Shown piece by piece: positions 38,809-45,123 of a stretch of 45,123 nt of DNA. Made by a program: the position numbers and the translations under genes. The notes beneath the pieces were generated by a model. The model ran no database searches and had not been told where the DNA came from. It saw only the letters and a list, made by a program, of their open reading frames with translations. Source of the DNA: Pseudoroseomonas ludipueritiae. GTDB taxonomy: Bacteria; Pseudomonadota; Alphaproteobacteria; Acetobacterales; Acetobacteraceae. Location: the NCBI RefSeq assembly GCF_014490445.1, contig NZ_JACTUZ010000020.1, forward strand, positions 1 to 45,123, read 5' to 3'. Every line of letters begins with the position of its first letter. Position 1 is the first letter of the stretch.

Positions 38809-41196
38809 ATGAATAGTTTTGCCGATCTCCCCGCTGCCGCCTGGAACGCCCCCTGGACGCTGTGGCAGTCCGCTGCCGAATACGCGATCGATGCCTGGCA
38901 GCGGCAGATCCTCTTTCTCGACGTGTTGCGTCAGCGTGGTAATCAGTACCACGAGCACATGGCGGAGAAGGCGCCCAATGTGTTGCACTTCTCGGCACAG
39001 GTGGTGCTGGATGGCAATCGCTTGCCGCGACCCGTCAATTATATGCTCTCCCGCATTGTGCCGGCAGGGGGCATCGAGATCGACGGCCGCAAGCGACCTT
39101 TCATCATCATCGATCCTCGCGCCGGGCATGGGCCCGGCATCGGCGGCTTTAAGGCTGATAGCGAAATTGGGGTCGCGCTGAAGGCCGGCCATCCCTGCTA
39201 CTTCGTCGGCTTCCTGCCACGCCCGGAGCCTGGGCAGACGGTCGAAGATGTCATGCGGGCGGAAGTAGCCTTCGTGTCCCATGTTGTCGGTCTTCATCCT
39301 GAAGCCGAAGGATTGCCAGTCGTGATTGGTAATTGCCAAGCCGGATGGCAACTCCTGATGGCGGCCGCAACACATCCGGAAAGCTTTGGTCCTCTCCTGG
39401 TAGCAGGCACCCCCTTATCCTTCTGGGCAGGAGAGCGGGGCCGCAATCCTATGCGCTATTCGGGCGGTATGCTGGGTGGAACCTGGCTGACCGCATGGGC
39501 GAGCGACATCGGCAACGGTCTGTTCGATGGCGCCTGGCTGGTGCAGAATTTTGAGAATCTAAATCCCGCCAACACGCTGTGGACCAAGCAGTACAATGTC
39601 TACAGTAAGGTGGACACCGAACCGCCTCGGTTCCTCGAATTCGAAAAATACTGGGGCGGCTACGTTCTGCTGAACGAGCCTGAAATCCAGTACATCACCG
39701 ATAACCTCTTTGTCGGCAACCGATTGGCCACAGCGGAGCTGGTGACGCAGGATGGCCTGCGGATCGACCTGCGCAACATCCGTTCCCCCATCATCGTCTT
39801 CTGTTCCAGGGGCGATAATATCAGCCCGCCGCCGCAGGCGCTCGGCTGGATTCTGGATCTCTACGAAAGCGTCGATGACATCCGCGCGCATGGTCAGACG
39901 ATCATCTATGCCCAGCATGACAGCATTGGCCATCTCGGGATTTTCGTCTCCGGCAAGGTTGCGCGGAAGGAGCACGAGGAATTCGCCTCCAATATCGACT
40001 TCATCGACGTGCTGCCGCCCGGCCTCTATGAAGCAGTGATCGTCGACCATCGCGAGTCCACGCCGCAGGGCAGCCCCTATATTCTGCGTTTCGCAGCGCG
40101 GGACATCGAGGATCTCGTTGCGATCGTGCAGCCCAGCCAGCGCGACGATCGCAGCTTCGCCGCGGTCTCCAGGCTCTCCGAGATCAACCTCACACTGTAT
40201 CGCAACCTGATGCAGCCCTGGTTGCTAGCGGTGATGACAGAGGAAGCGGCCGAGACAATCCGCTTGATGCACCCGCTTCGGCTGAAGCATGAGCTTCTCT
40301 CTGACGCTAATCCGCTGTTTGCTGGTCTGCCGGATATGGCAGCCCGTGTGCGGGAAGGCCGGAGGCCAGCATCCCCTGACAATCCCTTCCTGGTGTTGGA
40401 ACATCAGGTTTCAGATCAAATCGAGACGCTGCTGGATCAGTGGCGGGATGCCCGCGATAACATCGTCGAGCTGACCTTCCTTAGCGTCTTCGGCAATCCC
40501 GTATTGCAGGCACTCTTCGGCCTCGGCACGCCTGAAGCGCCGGTACGTCGGCGCCCTGGCCAGGATCCGGAAAGGCGCGCCTTCGTTGCGCGTCAGGTGA
40601 CCGAGCTACGGAATGCTGTCGCCGAAGGGGGGCTCTTTGAAGCCTTACTGCGTGCTTTGGTCTTTGTTGGCCTTAAGGAGGGCCTGGCCGATGAGCGGAC
40701 CTTCAATATGCTGCGTCGCCTGCATGATGCGCACGGCAAGAACCTCACGCTGCAGCCCTTCAAGGAGACGCTTCGCCGGCAGTTTTTCCTGATCATGCTG
40801 GACGAAGACGCAGCGTTGAAGACCATGCCTGATCTTTTGCACGAGGCCAGCGCTTCGGAGATCGAGGCTGGGCTATCGGGCCTGGTAGCGATCTCGGAGG
40901 CGAGCGGAGGCCTGAGCTCCATGGGGCGGACGCGGCTGCGCCAGATTGAGGACATGTTTCGCAGGGCCTCGCGCGCGGCCTCCTTGGCCGATCTCACCGG
41001 ATCTGCTGCACCCGTTACGACCACAACGACGTCCGTCCCTGCTGTAACCACCGCCCCTGACGTGCCATCTGATTCATCCACGCCTTCCGGCGCAGCACCA
41101 TCCGTTGCTCCTTCTGTACCGGCGGCGCCCTCCCCTGCGCCGGCCGCCAAGGTCGTGCCCGCTCGTCCGTCGGGTCGGAAAGGGAATGGGAGGTAG
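38809..41196 (+). CDS. DUF3141 protein, PhaC-like alpha/beta hydrolase
   Basis: 795 residues, cytoplasmic or granule-bound. The first 430 residues have an alpha/beta-hydrolase layout like PHB synthase: DPRAGHGPGIGGFK, a nucleophile elbow with Cys176 (VIGNCQAGWQLLMA), an Asp in FCSRGDNISPPPQAL and a His in HDSIGHLGIFVSG. The C-terminal half is helical (a DUF3141-specific region), and the last 50 residues are a Thr/Ala/Pro linker ending in a basic tail. CGAGG precedes ATG 38809. It is four bases ahead of the MaoC-Pta gene. Function is not established; synthase, depolymerase or acyl-transferase with CoA thioesters are options. Confidence 0.85.
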   Translation: MNSFADLPAAAWNAPWTLWQSAAEYAIDAWQRQILFLDVLRQRGNQYHEHMAEKAPNVLHFSAQVVLDGNRLPRPVNYMLSRIVPAGGIEIDGRKRPFIIIDPRAGHGPGIGGFKADSEIGVALKAGHPCYFVGFLPRPEPGQTVEDVMRAEVAFVSHVVGLHPEAEGLPVVIGNCQAGWQLLMAAATHPESFGPLLVAGTPLSFWAGERGRNPMRYSGGMLGGTWLTAWASDIGNGLFDGAWLVQNFENLNPANTLWTKQYNVYSKVDTEPPRFLEFEKYWGGYVLLNEPEIQYITDNLFVGNRLATAELVTQDGLRIDLRNIRSPIIVFCSRGDNISPPPQALGWILDLYESVDDIRAHGQTIIYAQHDSIGHLGIFVSGKVARKEHEEFASNIDFIDVLPPGLYEAVIVDHRESTPQGSPYILRFAARDIEDLVAIVQPSQRDDRSFAAVSRLSEINLTLYRNLMQPWLLAVMTEEAAETIRLMHPLRLKHELLSDANPLFAGLPDMAARVREGRRPASPDNPFLVLEHQVSDQIETLLDQWRDARDNIVELTFLSVFGNPVLQALFGLGTPEAPVRRRPGQDPERRAFVARQVTELRNAVAEGGLFEALLRALVFVGLKEGLADERTFNMLRRLHDAHGKNLTLQPFKETLRRQFFLIMLDEDAALKTMPDLLHEASASEIEAGLSGLVAISEASGGLSSMGRTRLRQIEDMFRRASRAASLADLTGSAAPVTTTTTSVPAVTTAPDVPSDSSTPSGAAPSVAPSVPAAPSPAPAAKVVPARPSGRKGNGR

Positions 41197-41199
41197 CGC

Positions 41200-42603
41200 A
41201 TGACGACCGACGTCGTCCCGAACCGGACCTTCGCCGAGATAGAGGTCGGTGACAGTTCCAGCCTGACCCGTGTCATCGCGCAGCAGGATATTGAGCTTTT
41301 CGCTGCGCTGACCGGTGATGCCAATTCAACGCACCTGACAGCGCCGCGCCAGCCCGAGGGAGGGCCCCTGCCGACAGCGCACAGCATGCTGGGGGCCTCC
41401 CTGATCTCCACCCTGCTGGGAACGCACTTGCCCGGTGCCGGAACAACTTATGCTGGGCAGACGTTGCGGTTTGAGAGGCCGGTCCAGGCGGGGGACGCTT
41501 TGACCGTCTCAGTGACCGTCAAGGAGAAGCGGGACGCCGATAGCCGCATCTGGCTGGGCTGCCGTGGCACCAACCAGCGTGACGAGCTGGTGTTCGACGG
41601 CGTGGCCGAGGTCACCGCACCCGCCGGGAAGCTCTGGATCTCCCCCGGCGATCTGCCCGAGGCGGTGCTGCATCGGCACTCCAATTACGACCGTCTGATC
41701 GCCCGCTGCGCCGGCCAGCGCAGGGTACCTTGCGCCGTCACCCATCCTTGCGATGCAGCCGCCCTCAGCGGCGCCCTTGAGGCCTGGAAGCAGGGCCTGA
41801 TCCTACCGATTCTGGTTGGGCCCACCGCGCGCATTCGGGGGGTGGCGGCGGAGGCCGGGCTGGAGTTGGGCGAATTGGAGATCGTGGACACGCCCCATAG
41901 TCATGCCTCGGCAGCGCGCGCCGTCGAATTGGTCCGGGATGGTCAGGCCGAGTTGCTGATGAAGGGCAGCCTGCACACTGACGAGCTCATGTCAGCTGTC
42001 GTCGCGCGGGAGGGTGGGTTGCGCACCGGACGGCGCATCAGCCACGTCTTCATCATGGACGTCCCGACCTATCCGGAACCGCTCTTCATCACCGATGCCG
42101 CTATCAATATCCTTCCCGACTTGGCGACCAAGGCCGACATCATCCGAAATGCCATCGACCTGCACCGCGGGCTGGGCCTGGGGGCCCCGCGCGTTGCCCT
42201 GCTCTCGGCCGTCGAGACCGTGAACCCCAAGATCCCCAGCACACTGGATGCGGCAGCGCTGTGCAAGATGGCAGATCGCGGGCAGATCGTCGGCGGCATC
42301 CTCGACGGACCGCTGGCGCTGGACAATGCCATTAGCCCGGCTGCGGCCCGCATCAAGGGCATCGTCTCGGAGGTCGCCGGCCGGGCCCAGGTGCTGGTGG
42401 TGCCGGATCTCGAGGCGGGCAATATGCTGGCCAAGAATCTCAGCTTTCTTTCCGGCGCCGATGCAGCAGGCATCGTCCTTGGGGCACGCGTCCCAATCAT
42501 CCTGACCAGTCGCGCCGACAACGAACGCGCCCGCCTTGCTTCCTGCGCCGTGGCCGCGCTTTATGCCGAGCATCTGATTCTTCAGGCCGGGCCACGGGCG
42601 TGA
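41200..42603 (+). CDS. Bifunctional (R)-enoyl-CoA hydratase (MaoC/PhaJ) - phosphate acetyl/butyryltransferase
   Basis: 467 residues. Residues about 10-140 form a MaoC hot-dog hydratase with the PhaJ-type active site FAALTGDANSTHLTA (Asp and His), interconverting (R)-3-hydroxyacyl-CoA and enoyl-CoA. Residues about 155-467 are a Pta/Ptb phosphotransacetylase domain (MKGSLHTDELMSAVVAREGG, then RRISHVFIMDVP and VLVVPDLEAGNMLAKNL). Fusion lets one protein take the CoA ester from the PHB pool and make the acyl-phosphate for the kinase next door. GGGAGG precedes ATG; the stop overlaps the ackA start (TGATG). Acyl-chain preference is unknown. Confidence 0.92.
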   Translation: MTTDVVPNRTFAEIEVGDSSSLTRVIAQQDIELFAALTGDANSTHLTAPRQPEGGPLPTAHSMLGASLISTLLGTHLPGAGTTYAGQTLRFERPVQAGDALTVSVTVKEKRDADSRIWLGCRGTNQRDELVFDGVAEVTAPAGKLWISPGDLPEAVLHRHSNYDRLIARCAGQRRVPCAVTHPCDAAALSGALEAWKQGLILPILVGPTARIRGVAAEAGLELGELEIVDTPHSHASAARAVELVRDGQAELLMKGSLHTDELMSAVVAREGGLRTGRRISHVFIMDVPTYPEPLFITDAAINILPDLATKADIIRNAIDLHRGLGLGAPRVALLSAVETVNPKIPSTLDAAALCKMADRGQIVGGILDGPLALDNAISPAAARIKGIVSEVAGRAQVLVVPDLEAGNMLAKNLSFLSGADAAGIVLGARVPIILTSRADNERARLASCAVAALYAEHLILQAGPRA

Positions 42604-43793
42604 TGCGCACCATCCTGGTGGTGAATGCCGGCAGTTCGAGCACCAAGTTCCAGCTTTTCGAGGTGGGGCCAGCCGCCGCCTTGCTCCGCCGCCTCAAGGG
42701 GCGGCTGGAGGGCATTGGCACGGAGCACCCACGCTTGCTCGCCTGGGACGAGAAGGATGCGTCATTGGCCGACCTGACGTTGCAGCCGGATCAGGCAGCG
42801 ACGGGCGAGGCAGCTCAGGCCGTTCTGGGTCGTTGGCTTGCCACCCATCTCGGCGGGCCGCCATCCGCTGTGGGCCACAGGATCGTGCATGGTGGCAGCG
42901 AATTCACCAAGCCGGTGCTGATCGATGAGGCGGTGCTCACACGCCTCGAGGCCCTCGTTCAACTAGCTCCGCTACATCAACCGCATAACCTGGCGCCCAT
43001 CCGCTCGATCCGCTCCCGTGTCCCGCAGTTGCCGCAGGTGGCCTGCTTTGACACCGCATTCCATGCCTCCATGCCTGAGCTGGCTCGACGTTTCGCCATT
43101 CCGGAATCGTTGTACCAGAAAGGTGTCCGACGCTACGGTTTCCATGGACTGTCCTATGAGTTCATCGCGTCCCGCCTGCCGGCAGTCGCGCCAGAGATTG
43201 CAAAAGGGCGCGTCATCGTGGCGCATCTTGGTTCGGGAGCATCGGCCTGCGCCATGGTTGGCGGTCGTAGCGTCGACAGCACCATGGGGTTCAGCACGCT
43301 GGATGGGCTGCCGATGGGGACCCGTCCGGGCCAGCTCGATCCCGGGGTGGTCCTCTACCTTGCGCGGCAGGGCATGGCCGAATGGGAAGTCGAGCACCTG
43401 CTCTACCACGATAGCGGGCTTCGAGGCCTGTCGGGCCTTAGCGGTGACGTGCGCGATCTGTTGGCCAGCCCCCTGCCCGCCGCCGTCATGGCACTCGAAT
43501 ACTTCGCCTATCATACGGCGCAAGCCTTCGCGGCGCTGGCGTCATCCATGGGGCGGCTGGACGGCATCGTCTTCACCGCTGGCATTGGGGAAAACGCGGC
43601 CATGATCCGCGCGATGATCTGCCAGCGTTGCTTCTGGATGGGCGTTAAGTTGGATGCCCGTCGCAACGTGATCCACGGCCCGCGCATCAGTGCGCCAGCG
43701 AGCACTGTGCCGGTCTATGTGATCCCGACCGATGAGGAGCAGATGGTGGCGTGCCATACCCTCGCTCTTCTCGATGCCGCGGGTGCACCGTGA
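42603..43793 (+). CDS. ackA: Acetate (or butyrate/propionate) kinase
   Basis: 396 residues, ASKHA fold. It makes ATP and a short-chain acid from the acyl-phosphate. Family motifs: ILVVNAGSSSTKFQLF at the N terminus, RYGFHGLSYEFIASRL, the phosphate loop VAHLGSGASACAMVGGRSVD, GFSTLDGLPMGTRPGQLDPG and FTAGIGENAAMIR. GTG 42600 in the same frame is an alternative start, but the TGATG overlap with the Pta gene suggests coupling. Length and motifs fit AckA; butyrate kinase of clostridia is a different subgroup, so acetate is the default substrate and others are possible. Confidence 0.92.
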   Translation: MRTILVVNAGSSSTKFQLFEVGPAAALLRRLKGRLEGIGTEHPRLLAWDEKDASLADLTLQPDQAATGEAAQAVLGRWLATHLGGPPSAVGHRIVHGGSEFTKPVLIDEAVLTRLEALVQLAPLHQPHNLAPIRSIRSRVPQLPQVACFDTAFHASMPELARRFAIPESLYQKGVRRYGFHGLSYEFIASRLPAVAPEIAKGRVIVAHLGSGASACAMVGGRSVDSTMGFSTLDGLPMGTRPGQLDPGVVLYLARQGMAEWEVEHLLYHDSGLRGLSGLSGDVRDLLASPLPAAVMALEYFAYHTAQAFAALASSMGRLDGIVFTAGIGENAAMIRAMICQRCFWMGVKLDARRNVIHGPRISAPASTVPVYVIPTDEEQMVACHTLALLDAAGAP

Positions 43794-43886
43794 GTCGGCC
43801 TGTACGCCTCCTCGACCATGTCATGGTTGTCGTGCAGGCGGTTACGATCCGAGGCTGATCGACATCACCGGAGACATCATAAGCCC

Positions 43887-44315
43887 ATGTGTAAAATCGT
43901 TTTCCCGGCTGCGCTTGCAGCCCTGCTTGGCATCAGCGCTCCTGCCCTGGCCGAGCCCGCCCCCGCCCTGCCGACCTCCGCCAGGACCGCCGCGGATCTC
44001 GCTGCAATCTGTCTCCCAGACGCACAGGCGTCACAGCGCCTCCAGGCCATTGCCTATTGCCAGGGTTTCGTCACCGCTGCCGGGCAGTATCATGCGCTAT
44101 TGCATCGACCCGGCGGGCCCTGGCGGCCGCTCTATTGTCTGCCCGACCCCACACCCAGCGTGGCGCAGACGGCGATTGCCTTCGCCACCTGGGTTCAGCA
44201 GAACTCGCAATACGGCAATGAGCCTGCCCTGGATGGGCTCATCCGCTGGGCGCAGCTGGCTTATCCATGCCCGCCCGAACCGCCCGCTCCCGCCCGCGCG
44301 CGGCCGGCCCGCTAA
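43887..44315 (+). CDS. Secreted Rap1a/Tai-like small protein
   Basis: 142 residues. Signal peptide (IVFPAALAALLGISAPALAEP) and a mature part with paired Cys (AAICLPDAQ ... AIAYCQGFVTAAGQYHALL ... YCLPD ... AYPCPPEP), ending in a Pro/Ala/Arg-rich tail. The pattern matches the Rap1a/Tai family, some members of which are immunity proteins for type VI effectors; many, like this one, have no effector gene nearby. It is expected in the periplasm. The function here is open. Confidence 0.7.
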   Translation: MCKIVFPAALAALLGISAPALAEPAPALPTSARTAADLAAICLPDAQASQRLQAIAYCQGFVTAAGQYHALLHRPGGPWRPLYCLPDPTPSVAQTAIAFATWVQQNSQYGNEPALDGLIRWAQLAYPCPPEPPAPARARPAR

Positions 44316-44334
44316 GAAGAGAAGGATCACTGCC

Positions 44335-44625
44335 ATGACGACCTCTCATTCTTCCCGCCTCACCCTTGCAACTTTGACACTGCTCGCGCTTGGCGCCTGC
44401 GCCAATATGACCCGGTCTGAACGCAATGTTGGAACCGGTGCCCTGAGCGGTGCAGCCCTGGGCGGCATCCTTGGTTCCTTCACCGGCGATCTCGGGTGGG
44501 GAGCGTTGATCGGCACCGGCGTCGGTGCCGGGGCGGGTTATCTCTATGAGCAGTCCGAACGCTCCCAGGATCGGTCCTACCGTCGGGGTGTACAGGACGG
44601 TTCGCAGCACCGCTCAGGCCGCTGA
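44335..44625 (+). CDS. Glycine-zipper outer-membrane lipoprotein
   Basis: 96 residues. Lipoprotein signal (LTLLALGACANM, Cys about 22) followed by a glycine-zipper region (GTGALSGAALGGILGSFTGD, then WGALIGTGVGAGAGYLYEQ) and a charged tail. Such proteins (SlyB/Osm/YMGG type) insert in or support the outer membrane under stress. AAGGA precedes the ATG. It lies 19 bases after the Rap1a-like gene and is probably co-transcribed. Confidence 0.85.
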   Translation: MTTSHSSRLTLATLTLLALGACANMTRSERNVGTGALSGAALGGILGSFTGDLGWGALIGTGVGAGAGYLYEQSERSQDRSYRRGVQDGSQHRSGR

Positions 44626-44839
44626 GACATTGGTACGGTGCCGAGGGCGGAGCCGATGCTCATCCGACAGCGACGGTTCCGCCTCAATGCCGGTCCTGTA
44701 ACTGAGCGAGCGGCCACCGTCAGGCGAAGCCTGGAGATCGGCGTAGTCTATGCTTTTCCGACGGCGTCAACCAACGTTTCCGCCCTACAGGTGACGAGCC
44801 CTCACACAAGAACCCATCGGCGCAGACGCGCCCCGGCGA

Positions 44840-44869
44840 GGGGGAAAGGGGCGCTGCCCCATTTCCCCC
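44840..44869. terminator. Strong GC-rich hairpin
   Basis: GGGGGAAAGGGGC pairs with GCCCCATTTCCCCC around a GCT loop, with one unpaired A. It is a very stable stem about 215 bases after the last gene. No T run follows, so it may be a Rho-dependent end, a repeat-type element or an RNA stabiliser. Confidence 0.4.
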
Positions 44870-44999
44870 AGGGCATTCGGCCTATGGCAAGGCAGGGCCG
44901 CCCCGGCCGCAGGGCGCAAGCACGCCCCGCCTCCGGCGCAGCCCGGCCTCGCCCGCCCAAATGCCACCCCCCTATCCCCGGTCTCGCCGACGGGCAGCA

Positions 45000-45056
45000 A
45001 AGCAGCAGCTGCTGCTTGGAATATTTAAGTAAAGAATATAATTAGTGAATAGGAGG
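45000..45056 (+). promoter_or_regulatory. Palindrome followed by a perfect -10 and a Shine-Dalgarno-like AGGAGG
   Basis: 45000-45017 is an 18-bp perfect palindrome (AAGCAGCAGCTGCTGCTT). It is followed by TTGGAA (45016-45021), an AT-rich stretch and TATAAT (45037-45042), 15 bases after the -35-like box. AGGAGG lies at 45051-45056, but no ATG follows before the window ends. It could be the promoter of a gene just outside, with the palindrome as operator. Confidence 0.45.
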
Positions 45057-45123
45057 CAGCTGCAGCATCCGAAGTGGAGACCTCGAAGAACCTGCCGCTG
45101 GGCTGTGTTCACGAGAGGAACAG

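Larger units (their letters stand above)
44626..45123. other. Gene-free tail of the window
   Basis: 498 bases. Short frames here lack family-like sequence and ribosome sites. The stretch holds one long hairpin (44840-44869), a perfect palindrome and an AT-rich promoter-like block (45000-45056). A gene may start beyond the window edge. Confidence 0.6.

Noticed and set aside
43811-43830. Palindrome ACCATG-T-CATGGT after ackA
   Set aside because: Too short and isolated to support an operator or terminator.
43887-44315. Type VI immunity role for the Rap1a/Tai-like protein
   Set aside because: No effector or secretion gene is nearby; most family members outside T6SS loci have no shown immunity role.
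1-45123. CRISPR arrays, tRNA and rRNA genes
   Set aside because: I saw no regularly spaced repeats and no tRNA T-loop/acceptor pattern or rRNA-like stretch. A tRNAscan or covariance search could still find something I missed.

Overview
The window looks like a GC-rich alphaproteobacterial chromosome or large replicon. An AarC-type CoA-transferase, PHB (polyhydroxybutyrate) genes and the mix of insertion sequences point to Rhodospirillales, perhaps Acetobacteraceae. That placement is inference; there is no rRNA or tRNA to anchor it. The genes read as an island for low-oxygen and stress metabolism, heavily invaded by insertion sequences.

Layout. 1-4.8 kb: a membrane-protein fragment at the left edge, a P-type cation ATPase behind an FNR-like box, a CBS-BON protein and a decayed double-Usp gene. 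4.9-10.9 kb: an insertion-sequence nest. An IS701 transposase is split by an IS1111-type IS110 element and cut by an IS3 element; that IS3 carries an ISL3 inside its orfB and has itself cut a second IS3. 11.1-13.6 kb: a CBS-pair protein, an AarC-like succinyl-CoA:acetate CoA-transferase and a small convergent ORF. 13.7-18.9 kb (minus strand): an HlyD / double-NBD ABC / ABC-2 permease exporter with a nonsense-interrupted small membrane gene. 19.1-24.1 kb: TetR, PhaC, a FabI-like reductase, HdeD-like and DUF900 lipoprotein genes. 24.5-30.8 kb: a DASS-family anion transporter, a frameshifted IS110, then three overlapping genes (Fe-S protein, FrdA-like flavoprotein, NuoF-like diaphorase). 30.9-34.5 kb: a broken IS630, a Na+/H+ antiporter and a broken lipoprotein gene. 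34.6-43.8 kb: a second TetR, phasin-like gene, PhaA, PhaB, phasin, DUF3141 protein, MaoC-Pta fusion and acetate kinase. 43.9-45.1 kb: two small envelope proteins and a gene-free tail.

How the parts may work together. PhaA, PhaB, the MaoC hydratase, the FabI-like reductase, the Pta domain and the kinase could together form a route from acetyl-CoA through (R)-3-hydroxybutyryl-CoA to butyryl-CoA, butyryl-phosphate and butyrate plus ATP. PHB would be a side store off the same intermediate. The Fe-S/FrdA/NuoF triad has the make-up of a soluble NADH:fumarate reductase next to a dicarboxylate carrier. Both would dispose of NADH without oxygen. Three promoters (ATPase, phasin-like gene, phaA) have FNR/FixK-like boxes, each overlapped by a full or partial copy of a palindrome that is also found at the promoters of the two paralogous TetR genes. 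The physiology is a hypothesis; the gene content, motifs and palindromes are read from the sequence.
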